Below, piece after piece: positions 15,324-23,024 of a DNA stretch of 49,058 bases (the first letter of the stretch is position 1; every line of letters begins with the position of its first letter). The notes under the pieces were generated by a model that was not told the DNA's origin, searched no databases, and was given only the letters and a program-made list of their open reading frames with translations. The position numbers and the translations under genes are program-made. This stretch comes from an uncultured Mycoplasmatota bacterium (lineage in GTDB: Bacteria > Bacillota_I > Bacilli_A > RF39 > UBA660), in contig URCH01000008.1 of assembly GCA_900546275.1 (NCBI GenBank), forward strand, positions 1 to 49,058. The letters run 5' to 3'.

Positions 15324-16604
15324 CTATTTATTATAGAACCTTGAAAGGTATTCACTTTTTGATGTAGGCGATAAATAGACCATATTTGGAATATTGGATA
15401 TAAGAGGTATATCATAAATACCCAAATGTGTTATATCATTCATACCATATATAGATGCAGTATTTATTAAGATAGTTGCAGGATTTTTATTTATACACAA
15501 ATCTTGAGATAATTGATCAAATGTTCTTTGTATAAAACTAGAATGTGTAGCAAAAACTGGTTTTCCACCATTTGCAGCTATTCCTGAAACCAAAGCCACA
15601 GCATTTTCTTCTGCAATTCCAACATCTATAAATTGTTTTTTTGCTTCTATTCTTCTTTCTTTAGTAAAACCAATATTTGTTGGAACCGCAGCTACCACGG
15701 CAACTACACTACTATCTTTTTTCATCTTATCAAGTAGATACTTACCTGTTAAATCACCATAATTTTCGCCATCAAAAGTATATTTTACTTTACCTGTTTT
15801 TATATCAAAAGGCATAGTCCAGTGCCAATTTTCTTTATTTTCCTCTGCAATTTTATATCCTTTTCCTTTTTTTGTATTAATATGTACAACTATAGGATGA
15901 TCTATATCTTTTACAGATTCAAACAATTTAATTAATTTTTCTATATCATTTCCACATTCTTCATATACATAATCAAGTCCCATTGCTTTAAATATATTAC
16001 ATGAATACTCACCATTAGTTTCTCTAAGTTTTTTTAAGTTTTTATATAATCCACCATGGTTTTCTGCTATTGACATATCATTATCATTTACAACAATTAT
16101 AAAATTAGAATTTTGTTCACCACTAAAATCAAGTCCTTCAAGTGCTTCACCACCTGATAATGATCCATCTCCTATTACAGCAATAACATTATAGTTTTCT
16201 TTTTTTAAATCTCTTGCTTTTGCAATTCCAGATGCTAAACTAATTGATGTTGATGTATGTCCAATTTTAAATAAATCATGAACACTTTCATCTGAATCTG
16301 TATAACCAGTCACAGAATCATATTTATCTTCATATATAAAAGCATCTTTTCTTCCTGTTAAAATTTTATGTGTATAACTTTGATGTGAAACGTCAAATAC
16401 TATTTTATCTATTGGTGAAGAAAAAACATAATGAAGCGCTATTGTTGCTTCTATCATACCAAAGTTAGGTCCAAAATGACCACCATGAATACTTAATTTT
16501 TTTAATAAAATTTCTCTTATTTCTTCTGAAAGTTTATTTAACTCACTTACTGATAATTTTTTTAAATCATTTGGCTCATTTACTTTATTTAATACATTTA
16601 ACAT
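15324..16604 (-). pseudogene. DXS-like transketolase, 3' end cut off by an IS
   Basis: The product resembles 1-deoxy-D-xylulose-5-phosphate synthase, the first enzyme of the MEP isoprenoid pathway. It has the N-terminal His motif (GGHFGPNFG), the DVSHQSYTHKILTGR stretch, the thiamine diphosphate motif (GDGSLSGGEALEGLDFS to NDNDMS) and the pyrimidine-binding domain (FIDVGIAEENAV). The family needs a further C-terminal domain of roughly 150-190 residues, absent here: true coding stops after SKSEYLS at about 15341, and the last five codons plus stop (15324-15340) are IS sequence. The start is ATG with AGGAGG. The product is likely inactive unless another copy exists. Confidence 0.85.
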
Positions 16605-16680
16605 ATTTTTCCTCCTAAGTTTTAAAATACAAAATCAAATAATATTATTATTTGTACAATTATAATTATAAACGTCGGGT

Positions 16681-16709
16681 GTGACACATAGTCAAGTATT
16701 TTGTATAAT
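16681..16709 (+). promoter_or_regulatory. promoter upstream of the CmpB-like membrane protein
   Basis: GTGACA (16681-16686), 17-bp spacer, TATAAT (16704-16709). It lies about 70 bases before the start codon of the next plus-strand gene. The surrounding bases are locally less AT-rich than the rest of the intergenic region. Confidence 0.5.
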
Positions 16710-16777
16710 TTAATATAAAAGCTTTTTAATAAATATAAATTATGATATACTTTTATAAAGTATAGGAGTAAAGTAGT

Positions 16778-17422
16778 ATGAAAGATTTTTATCAAAAATA
16801 TATTAATGAAAAACATTCATTTGACAAAATAACAATGCTTGGAATATTTAGTTTAATAATTGTAATTGCAGGAACAATTGGTTTTATATATGAAGTAATA
16901 TTTTATTATTTCAATTTTGGAATGAAAGATATCTATTGGAGAGGTGGAAATTTTCTTCCATGGATAAATATTTATGCAACGGGAGCTATTTTAATATATT
17001 TTTTAACATATAAACAAAGAAAAAGTCCATTAAAGGTATTTTTTATAAGTTTAATATCATGTGGTATTTTAGAATATATATCTGGACTTGGAATATATGT
17101 TTTAGAAAATGGTAGAAGATTATGGAATTACAATGTTGAAATACTAAATTTTGGTAATATTGGTGGATTTGTATGCTTAAGAAGTGTCTTATTTTTTGGA
17201 ATAGCTGGATTAATGCTTATGTATATTGTTGTACCAATTTGTTTTTACTTAGCAAAAAGATTAAAGAAAAAAACTTTTTTAATAATCAGTTTTTCTCTTT
17301 GCTTTATAATATTATTTGATGAATTTTATAACTTAATATTTTATAGAATATTTAATTTACCAAAGTCATCAACTATTTATAAAAAAATTGGAATAAAATA
17401 TATTAAACTTAAACAAGGATAA
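16778..17422 (+). CDS. CmpB-type (putative ABC transporter type IV) membrane protein
   Basis: This 214-residue integral membrane protein has about five to six hydrophobic segments and matches the pattern of the Firmicutes PF06541 family, annotated as putative ABC transporter permease CmpB. Conserved features seen are GTIGFIYEVIFYY early, the RGGNFLPWINIYATGA loop, CGILEYISGLGIYVLENGRRLWNYN in the middle and GNIGGFVCLRSVLFFGIAG after it. No ATPase or binding protein is adjacent and true transport function is unproven for the family. The ATG has AGGAG 10 bases upstream. It is monocistronic between a promoter and a bidirectional terminator. Confidence 0.75.
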   Translation: MKDFYQKYINEKHSFDKITMLGIFSLIIVIAGTIGFIYEVIFYYFNFGMKDIYWRGGNFLPWINIYATGAILIYFLTYKQRKSPLKVFFISLISCGILEYISGLGIYVLENGRRLWNYNVEILNFGNIGGFVCLRSVLFFGIAGLMLMYIVVPICFYLAKRLKKKTFLIISFSLCFIILFDEFYNLIFYRIFNLPKSSTIYKKIGIKYIKLKQG

Positions 17423-17456
17423 AAAAATCTAATGTAAGTTCATTAGATTTTTATTT
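17423..17456. terminator. bidirectional terminator between CmpB-like gene and rubrerythrin
   Basis: AAAAATCTAATG (17423-17434) and CATTAGATTTTT (17441-17452) form a 12-bp perfect stem with A and T runs on both sides, serving the converging genes. Confidence 0.8.
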
Positions 17457-17458
17457 TT

Positions 17459-17998
17459 TTAATAGTTTTCTTTCTTTATTTCAAAATAACTTTGTGGATG
17501 ATTACATACTGGACAAACATTTGGAGCTTTTTTACCTACAACAATATGTCCACAATTACGACATTGCCAAATACGATCTCCATCTTTACTAAATACAAGT
17601 TCATTATTTACGTTGTTTAAAAGTTTTCTATATCTTTCTTCATGTTCTCTTTCAATAGCACCTACTGCTTCAAATAGGTATGCAAGTCTATCAAAACCTT
17701 CTTCTTTAGCTGTTTTAGCAAATTCGGCATACATATCAGTCCATTCATAGTTTTCGCCTTCTGCTGCATCAAGCAAATTTTCGCTTGTACTTGGTATTTC
17801 TCCACCATGAAGTTCTTTAAACCACATTTTTGCGTGTTCTTTTTCATTGTTAGCTGTTTCCTCAAAAATAGCAGCTATTTGTTCATAACCATCTTTTTTT
17901 GCTTTACTTGCGTAATATGTATATTTATTTCTTGCTTGACTTTCACCAGCAAATGCTTTCATTAAATTTTGTTCTGTTTTTGATCCTTTTAATTCCAT
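17459..17998 (-). CDS. rbr: rubrerythrin
   Basis: A 179-residue rubrerythrin, a cytosolic non-haem diiron peroxidase that reduces hydrogen peroxide in anaerobes. The four-helix domain carries the diiron ligands in ESQARNKYTYY, EETANNEKEHA and EAVGAIEREHEERY. The C-terminal rubredoxin-like domain has two Cys pairs (CRNCGH and CPVCNHP) for a mononuclear iron. The start ATG shares one base with the stop of the Fur-type regulator upstream (TAATG), so the two are translationally coupled. Expression should follow the operator upstream of the regulator. Presence points to an anaerobic or microaerobic life style. Confidence 0.95.
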   Translation of the reverse strand: MELKGSKTEQNLMKAFAGESQARNKYTYYASKAKKDGYEQIAAIFEETANNEKEHAKMWFKELHGGEIPSTSENLLDAAEGENYEWTDMYAEFAKTAKEEGFDRLAYLFEAVGAIEREHEERYRKLLNNVNNELVFSKDGDRIWQCRNCGHIVVGKKAPNVCPVCNHPQSYFEIKKENY

Positions 17999-18369
17999 TA
18001 CTTATCTTTCCTTTCTTTACAATCACTACAAATTCCTTTAAAAGTAATTTCACAATCTAATACTTTATTATTATCAATACTATCAATATTTTCTAAGTAA
18101 TTTGAAAAAACATCTATGACTTTATAGCACTTAATACAAACAAAATGGGAATGTTTAAGCATCTTATCAAATCTATCTACATTGTCAGGCATTTTTAGCC
18201 TTTTTATTTTAAATTCGGAAACTAATAGATTTAAATTTCTATATACAGTTCCTAAACTTATATTGGGAATATTTTTTCTACATTCTATATAAATATCATA
18301 TGCAGTTGGATGCGAAAAACTTTCATTAATTATTTTTAAAATAATTTTTTGTTGTTTTGTTGTTCTCAA
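17998..18369 (-). CDS. perR: Fur-family regulator, PerR type
   Basis: This 123-residue Fur-family repressor has a winged-helix domain (TAYDIYIECR, ISLGTVYRNLNLL) and a C-terminal metal domain with two CxxC pairs (CIKC near residue 88, CSDC near the end) and the family HFVC. PerR is chosen over Fur because the gene is coupled to rubrerythrin and a PerR-box-like palindrome sits on its own promoter. The start is TTG, supported by AAGGAG seven bases upstream. The protein is shorter than Bacillus PerR at the N-terminus. It most likely senses peroxide and represses itself and rbr. Confidence 0.85.
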   Translation of the reverse strand: MRTTKQQKIILKIINESFSHPTAYDIYIECRKNIPNISLGTVYRNLNLLVSEFKIKRLKMPDNVDRFDKMLKHSHFVCIKCYKVIDVFSNYLENIDSIDNNKVLDCEITFKGICSDCKERKDK

Positions 18370-18383
18370 ATTAAATCTCCTTA

Positions 18384-18400
18384 ATAGTAATGATTACTAT
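18384..18400. promoter_or_regulatory. PerR/Fur-box operator
   Basis: A perfect 8-1-8 palindrome, ATAGTAATGATTACTAT, resembling the PerR box (TTATAATNATTATAA). It lies just downstream of the -10 box of the perR-rbr promoter, over the start site, and would block transcription. A further half site (ATTACTA) occurs at 18414-18420 in the promoter spacer. Confidence 0.72.
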
Positions 18401-18403
18401 TCA

Positions 18404-18432
18404 AGTATATACTATTACTAAAAAAAAATCAA
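18404..18432 (-). promoter_or_regulatory. promoter of perR-rbr
   Basis: Minus strand: TTGATT (18427-18432), 17-bp spacer, TATACT (18404-18409). It is followed at once by the palindromic operator. Confidence 0.55.
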
Positions 18433-18508
18433 TATTTTTTCAAAATATTATACATTTATTTGACAAAAACATATTATTATAATAAATTATATTTAAGGAA
18501 GTGGTTTT

Positions 18509-19318
18509 GTGAAAGATAGTGATTTAACAAGATATAAAAATTCTATTTCAAATATACCAACTTATTCTAAAGAAGAAGAAAAAGTTATATTTGAAAAATT
18601 TAATAAAAACAAAAATGATATAAATTTAAGAAATGAAATAATAAAACATAATTTAAAATTAGTTACATCAGTTGTATATAAGTACTCTAATAATAAAAGT
18701 TCTATTTCTGATTTAATAAGTTATGGAAACGAAGGTCTTATATACGCAGTTGATAATTTTGATCCAACTTTAGATATTGCTTTTTCTACGTATGCTATAT
18801 CATGTATAACTGGAAAAATACTATCATATATTAATAAATTAAATTATCCATTAAGTACATCAAGGGGATTTATTAAATATATGCAAGAGTTTGAAAAATA
18901 TATATATCTTTACTACTCTATACATAATAAATATCCATCAGATGAAGAAATAATTAAAAAACTAAAAATAAATAATGAAATTTTAAATATTTTAAAATGG
19001 TATCCACGAAGTATGATAAATTTAAATGCTCCTGAAAAAGATGATACCACAACAACGTTTGAAGAAGTAATACCAGATGAAAATTGTAATGTAGAACTTG
19101 AAGTTGAAGGTAAAATACATGAATCTGAAATGTTAAAAATAATTGATAAAATACTAACTAAAAAAGAAAAAAGGATCTTTTTAAAATATATCGAAGATAA
19201 TAACTTTACATCTATTTCTAAGAAAACAGGTGTTTCTAGGCAAAGAGTTTATCAAGTAGTAACTAATAGTAAGAAAAAAATATTAGCAAACAAAGATTTT
19301 AAAAAACTATTAAAATAA
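18509..19318 (+). CDS. orphan sigma-70 family factor with regions 2, 3 and 4
   Basis: This 269-residue sigma factor is not obviously one of the named Bacillus factors. Region 1.2-like residues (YSKEEEKVIFEKF) and region 2 (RNEIIKHNLKLVTSVVYKY, DLISYGNEGLIYAVDNFD, AFSTYAISCI) are clear, region 3 includes YPSDEEIIKKL, and region 4 ends in a helix-turn-helix (FTSISKKTGVSRQRVYQVV) close to the RpoD/RpoH style. Region 2.4 (STYAISCITGKILSYI) is unlike SigA, so its promoter preference probably differs. The start is GTG with AAGGAAG upstream. TTGACA lies at 18459-18464 without a clean -10. No anti-sigma gene is adjacent. It could serve sporulation or stress. Confidence 0.8.
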   Translation: MKDSDLTRYKNSISNIPTYSKEEEKVIFEKFNKNKNDINLRNEIIKHNLKLVTSVVYKYSNNKSSISDLISYGNEGLIYAVDNFDPTLDIAFSTYAISCITGKILSYINKLNYPLSTSRGFIKYMQEFEKYIYLYYSIHNKYPSDEEIIKKLKINNEILNILKWYPRSMINLNAPEKDDTTTTFEEVIPDENCNVELEVEGKIHESEMLKIIDKILTKKEKRIFLKYIEDNNFTSISKKTGVSRQRVYQVVTNSKKKILANKDFKKLLK

Positions 19319-19340
19319 AAAGCAAGTTAATCTTGCTTTT
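19316..19340. terminator. bidirectional terminator between the sigma factor and ffh
   Basis: AAAAGCAAG (19317-19325) and CTTGCTTTT (19332-19340) form a perfect stem with A and T runs on both sides, between two convergent genes. Confidence 0.8.
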
Positions 19341-20644
19341 TAAAATGGCATTTTTAAGTTTCCACTTTTTAACTGTTTCATCATTAATTTCATTTGTTCA
19401 AATTGTTTTAATAATCTATTAACTTCCTCTACACTTCTTGAACTACCTTTAGCAATTCTTTGTTTTCTAGTAGCTTTTAAAACCTCAGGATGTCTTCTTT
19501 CATAAGGAGTCATAGAAAGTATTATTGCTTCAATATGTGCCATATCTTTTGGATCTACTTTTACACCTTTTAATTCTTTTGGAACACCAGGTAACATTTT
19601 AATAATATTTTCAAGTGGTCCTAACTTTTTAATTTGTTTCAATTGAACTAAAAAATCATCTAAATCGAATTTACCACTTTGCATTTTCTTAGCAGCTTTC
19701 ATAGCTTCATCTTGATCTATTACTTCTTCTGCTTTTTCTAGCATAGTCATTATATCGCCCATACCAAGAATTCTTGTTGCCATTCTATCAGGGTAAAACT
19801 CCTCTATACCATCCATTTTTTCTCCTATACCAATGAATTTAATAGGAATATTTGTTAAATGTCTTATTGATAAAGCTGCTCCACCTCTAGTATCACCATC
19901 TAATTTTGTAAGTATAGCCCCTGTAAGTGGTAAATTTGAATTAAATCCCTCTATTACATTTATAGCATCCTGACCAGTCATACTATCTACAACAAGTAAT
20001 ATTTCTTGTGGTTTTACTTCTTTATTAATGTTATTTAATTCTTCCATAAGTGGTTCATCTATATGAAGTCTACCAGCTGTATCTATTAATACATAGTTAT
20101 AACCATTTTCTTTAGCATATTTTATAGCATTCTTAGATATTTCAACAGGATCATTATTTCCTTCATCATAAACTTCTATATTAAGTTGACGCCCTAATTG
20201 TTTTAATTGATCAATAGCAGCAGGTCTATAAACATCACAAGCAACAAGTAAAGGCTTTTTATTATGTTTTTTTCTTAATCTAAGTGCAAGTTTACCGATC
20301 ATAGTAGTTTTTCCAGTACCCTGTAAACCTACTAACATTAATACCGCAGGATTTCCATCTAAATTTAAATCCTTTTTTTCTCCACCTAGAAGCTCAACTA
20401 ATTCATCTTTAACTATTTTTACAAACATTTCACCAGGTTTTAAACTTTTTGTAACTTCTTCACCTAATGCTTTTTCTTTTACGTTTGCAATAAACTCTTT
20501 AACTACTTTATAATTTACATCAGCTTCCAATAAAGCTAATCTTATTTCTCTTGTAACTTCACTTATATTATCTTCAGTTATTTTTCCATAACCTTTTATT
20601 TTATTAATAGCGCTTTGTAATCTATCTCCTAAACTTTCAAACAT
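19340..20644 (-). CDS. ffh: signal recognition particle protein Ffh
   Basis: A 434-residue SRP54 GTPase that binds signal sequences and 4.5S/6S-like SRP RNA and delivers ribosomes to FtsY at the membrane. The N domain is followed by the G domain with GLQGTGKTT (G1), DTAGRLH (G3) and TKLDGD (G4). The M domain contains the SRP RNA-binding GSSRSVEEVNRLL stretch and a Met-rich C-terminus (FEQMKLMMKQL). Length is normal. It lacks the usual neighbours ylxM and rpsP here and appears monocistronic. Its ATG has a GGTGATAAA-type ribosome binding site. Confidence 0.97.
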   Translation of the reverse strand: MFESLGDRLQSAINKIKGYGKITEDNISEVTREIRLALLEADVNYKVVKEFIANVKEKALGEEVTKSLKPGEMFVKIVKDELVELLGGEKKDLNLDGNPAVLMLVGLQGTGKTTMIGKLALRLRKKHNKKPLLVACDVYRPAAIDQLKQLGRQLNIEVYDEGNNDPVEISKNAIKYAKENGYNYVLIDTAGRLHIDEPLMEELNNINKEVKPQEILLVVDSMTGQDAINVIEGFNSNLPLTGAILTKLDGDTRGGAALSIRHLTNIPIKFIGIGEKMDGIEEFYPDRMATRILGMGDIMTMLEKAEEVIDQDEAMKAAKKMQSGKFDLDDFLVQLKQIKKLGPLENIIKMLPGVPKELKGVKVDPKDMAHIEAIILSMTPYERRHPEVLKATRKQRIAKGSSRSVEEVNRLLKQFEQMKLMMKQLKSGNLKMPF

Positions 20645-20692
20645 TTTATCACCTTTATTAATTATACATTATATACTATTTAAAAAGCAATC

Positions 20693-20717
20693 TTAACTTG
20701 TTATAAAACAAGTTTAA
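20693..20717. repeat. hairpin between ffh and the DUF4190 gene
   Basis: AACTTGTT (20695-20702) and AACAAGTT (20707-20714) with flanking TTA/TAA pairs make a 10-bp inverted repeat with a four-base loop, in the divergent region 20 bases before the next start codon. It could be an operator or a 5'-leader hairpin. Confidence 0.4.
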
Positions 20718-20732
20718 GTTAACTGTGGGAAA

Positions 20733-21032
20733 ATGGTAAATTCAAATCCTCAAAATGTTCAACCAGCACAACCAACTGTAAAGATAAATGGTTTAGCTAT
20801 AGCTGGATTTGTAGTATCATTATCATCATTACTAATTAATTTGTTTGGTATTGTTGGTGTTGTAGGGACTATTTTATCTCGCATTGGTTTAGCAAAATTA
20901 AAGAAAAATAATGAAAAAGGATTTGGACTTGCTCTTACTGGTATAATTGTTGAAGCATTTAGCATAATATATGAAATATATCAAACAATACTTTTCTTTA
21001 GTGCATTAGCAACTTGGACATTCTGGTTATAA
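20733..21032 (+). CDS. DUF4190-type small membrane protein
   Basis: This 99-residue protein has an unstructured Pro/Gln/Asn N-terminus (residues 1-16), two membrane helices (AIAGFVVSLSSLLINLFGIVG and FGLALTGIIVEAFSIIYEIY) joined by a basic glycine loop (SRIGLAKLKKNNEKG), and a third hydrophobic C-terminal stretch. The pattern G-[LF]-A-I-A-G-x-V and G-I-G-x-x-K-x-x-x-x-x-G matches DUF4190, a widespread family of unknown role. The ribosome binding site (GTGGGA) is modest. It is monocistronic with a strong terminator after it. Confidence 0.72.
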   Translation: MVNSNPQNVQPAQPTVKINGLAIAGFVVSLSSLLINLFGIVGVVGTILSRIGLAKLKKNNEKGFGLALTGIIVEAFSIIYEIYQTILFFSALATWTFWL

Positions 21033-21040
21033 AGAATACT

Positions 21041-21074
21041 AAAATAAAGTGAAATTAATCACTTTATTTTTTTT
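21041..21074 (+). terminator. intrinsic terminator after the DUF4190 gene
   Basis: AAAATAAAGTGA (21041-21052) and TCACTTTATTTT (21059-21070) form a 12-bp stem followed by a T run. Confidence 0.8.
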
Positions 21075-21077
21075 ACA

Positions 21078-21104
21078 AAAAAAATAAGTAATAAATACTT
21101 ATTT
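21078..21104 (-). terminator. intrinsic terminator after rpmF
   Basis: AAATAAGTA (21082-21090) and TACTTATTT (21096-21104) form a 9-bp stem; the A run at 21077-21084 gives the U tract on the minus strand. It overlaps the rpmF stop. Confidence 0.7.
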
Positions 21105-21287
21105 AGTTTCTTCTGCTTTTTTAATTACTTCTTTACCTTTGTATGTTCCACAATTAGCGCATACTCTATGTGGTCTAATTTCTTCACCACATTTAGGGCA
21201 TTTTACAGTAGAATTTTCACTAATTTTATAATGAGTTCTTCTCATTCTACCTCTAGTTTTACTAACTCTTCTAAATGGTACAGCCAT
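21099..21287 (-). CDS. rpmF: 50S ribosomal protein L32
   Basis: This 62-residue protein matches L32: the MAVPFRRVSKTRGRMRRTH N-terminus, then a zinc ribbon with two Cys pairs (CPKCGE, CANCGTY). It is a structural protein of the large ribosomal subunit. All four Cys are present, so this is the zinc-binding form. It follows the DUF177 gene by 15 bp, the normal bacterial pairing, and has a GAGGTG-type ribosome binding site. It ends in a terminator. Confidence 0.97.
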   Translation of the reverse strand: MAVPFRRVSKTRGRMRRTHYKISENSTVKCPKCGEEIRPHRVCANCGTYKGKEVIKKAEETK

Positions 21288-21302
21288 TCTAACACCTCTT
21301 TC

Positions 21303-21782
21303 TTATAACAAATCTTTAAGTTTTTCTAATTCAGGATTTGTTTTTTTTCTTTCATTTGTAACAAACTCCCAGCCATCACCTTTAAGATTTGAGGTATTGG
21401 CATCTTTTGAAACAACTTTCATTGGAATTTCCATTAATATATTTTCCCATATTATTGGCAAAATATCAAGTGTATTTTCATCTTTTTTTAAATTTTCTGT
21501 TGTTTCTTCACATATTTCTTCAAGAGATTTATCAAATTCTATTGAAAATGGATAATCAACAGGTTTTAATGTTATCGCACAAGGTAATACCATAACACCA
21601 TCTATTTTTAAATGAAGTTCTATATCGTCTAGACTGTTTTTTGTTATTTCACCTTTAATACTAACATCGTCTAATTTAATTAAATCCGTTTGTTTTAAAA
21701 ATTCTTCACCAAATGAATATTTAAAATCTATATTAATATATTCATCTATATCATTTTTTAATCTTACTAGATCAATTAACAT
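21303..21782 (-). CDS. DUF177/YceD-family protein
   Basis: This 159-residue protein belongs to the DUF177 (YceD/YlbN) family, almost always encoded just before rpmF and thought to help 23S rRNA maturation or ribosome assembly. The conserved C-terminal part is visible: LDILPIIWENILMEIPMKVV followed by the GDGWEF motif. The start at ATG 21782 is preferred to the in-frame GTG at 21791 because AGGTG lies six bases before the ATG. The family's two-Cys motif is reduced to single positions (LPCAITLK, EEICEETTEN). It is divergent from tmcAL, a conserved arrangement in Firmicutes. Confidence 0.88.
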   Translation of the reverse strand: MLIDLVRLKNDIDEYINIDFKYSFGEEFLKQTDLIKLDDVSIKGEITKNSLDDIELHLKIDGVMVLPCAITLKPVDYPFSIEFDKSLEEICEETTENLKKDENTLDILPIIWENILMEIPMKVVSKDANTSNLKGDGWEFVTNERKKTNPELEKLKDLL

Positions 21783-21869
21783 ATTTATCACCTGCCAACT
21801 ACTTAATTATACATAATATTTAGTTTTTTTTCAACTAATTTTGTGCTATTATATAAAAAGGTGAAACGA

Positions 21870-23024
21870 ATGAAAAGTATTGGAATAATATGTGAATATA
21901 ATCCTTTTCATAATGGGCATTTATATCACATAAAAAAAATTAAAGAAATGTATCCTGATTATACAATAATACTTGTTATGAGTGGTAATTTTACACAACG
22001 TGGTGATGTCAGTATTTTAAATAAATGGGATAAAACAGATATCGCACTTGAAAACAAAATAGATTTAGTTGTTGAACTTCCATTCATATTTTCTACTCAA
22101 TCAGCAGATATTTTTAGTAAAGGGTCTATTGAAATACTTAATATATTAAAAGTAGATAAAATAGTATTTGGTAGTGAATGTAATGATATTAATATTTTAA
22201 CTGAGCTTGCTCATACACAAATATATAATAAAGAATATGATAAATTAGTAAAAAAATACATTGATGAAGGAATAAACTACCCCACTGCAATGTCAAAAGC
22301 ACTAACTCATTTTAATAACTATAAAATAGATTCTCCAAATGATTTACTTGGATTATCATATATTAAAGAAATTTTAAAGCAAAAAAGTAACATTGAACCT
22401 ATATGTATAAAAAGAACTAATGATTTTCATTCAAACGAATTAAAGGGTAACATCGTAAGTGCAAGTAGTATTAGAAATGCTTTAAGAAATAGAAAAAATA
22501 TTAAAAGATATGTTCCAAATAATTGTTTAAAATATTTGAAAAAAAATATAGTTTTTACAGAAGATTATTTTGAATTATTAAAATATAAAATTTTAACTTC
22601 TAAAGATTTAAGCATATATCAAACAGTAGATGAAGGAATAGAAAACAGAATAAAAAAATATATTGTAAGTTCTAAAAATTTAAATGAACTTATAGAAAAT
22701 ATTAAAACAAAAAGATATACATATAATAAATTAAATAGAATGTTTATACATATATTATGTGATTTTACTAAAAATGAAGCAAAAAAACATAAAAATATTG
22801 AATATATAAGAATACTTGGATTTAATAAAATAGGTAAAAATTATTTAAATAAAATAAAAAAAGAAACTAATGTTCCTATTATTACTAACTTTTCTTCTAT
22901 TAAAAATGAAATGTTATCTATTGAATTTAGAGCTACATGTGTATATGCATCAATTTTTGATGAAGAAAACAAAATAAAGATAATTGAATCTGAATTTAAA
23001 AATAAACCAAAAATGAAAGATTAA
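21870..23024 (+). CDS. tmcAL: tRNA(Met) cytidine acetate ligase TmcAL (YlbM)
   Basis: TmcAL forms N4-acetylcytidine at the wobble position of elongator tRNA-Met using acetate and ATP. The nucleotidyltransferase-type motif is at the very N-terminus (CEYNPFHNGHLYHI), followed by MSGNFTQRGD and FGSECND stretches typical of YlbM. Start at ATG 21870 is chosen over an in-frame start nine codons upstream because AAGGTG precedes it and the family begins MKxxGIIxEYNPFHNGH. The product is 384 residues, slightly shorter than in Bacillus. It is divergent from the DUF177-rpmF unit and convergent with, and overlapping by four bases, the 8-oxoguanine glycosylase gene. Confidence 0.94.
   Translation: MKSIGIICEYNPFHNGHLYHIKKIKEMYPDYTIILVMSGNFTQRGDVSILNKWDKTDIALENKIDLVVELPFIFSTQSADIFSKGSIEILNILKVDKIVFGSECNDINILTELAHTQIYNKEYDKLVKKYIDEGINYPTAMSKALTHFNNYKIDSPNDLLGLSYIKEILKQKSNIEPICIKRTNDFHSNELKGNIVSASSIRNALRNRKNIKRYVPNNCLKYLKKNIVFTEDYFELLKYKILTSKDLSIYQTVDEGIENRIKKYIVSSKNLNELIENIKTKRYTYNKLNRMFIHILCDFTKNEAKKHKNIEYIRILGFNKIGKNYLNKIKKETNVPIITNFSSIKNEMLSIEFRATCVYASIFDEENKIKIIESEFKNKPKMKD

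Larger units (their letters stand above)
13841..15340 (-). mobile_element. degenerate ISL3-family element, copy 1
   Basis: The element is about 1,500 bp and is defined by ends shared with the intact copy at 42152-43644. The end before the transposase (15340 side) reads GGTTCTATAATAAATAGTGT on the minus strand. The other end (13841 side) reads GGTTCAATGTCAAGTAGTGT on the plus strand. Both continue into TGGTG. The transposase is broken. The flanking eight bases do not match (TTTATATT before, TTGAAAGG after), so there is no target duplication: the element lies at a deletion or recombination junction between the integrase stub and a truncated DXS-like gene. Confidence 0.88.

Noticed and set aside
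16622..16816. 64-residue hydrophobic minus-strand frame
   Set aside because: It covers the promoter region and the start of the CmpB-like gene, is Ile/Leu/Phe-rich as expected from AT-rich noncoding DNA, and lacks a ribosome binding site.
17662..17865. Second frame inside rubrerythrin
   Set aside because: It overlaps the conserved diiron helices of rubrerythrin in another frame and has no homology or ribosome binding site.
18459..18490. Consensus promoter before the orphan sigma factor
   Set aside because: TTGACA is perfect, but no -10 stands at 16-18 bp spacing; TATAAT occurs only 12 bp away, so the start cannot be placed.
20693..20717. Riboswitch or T-box before the DUF4190 gene
   Set aside because: Only one short hairpin is present and the leader is too small for any aptamer.
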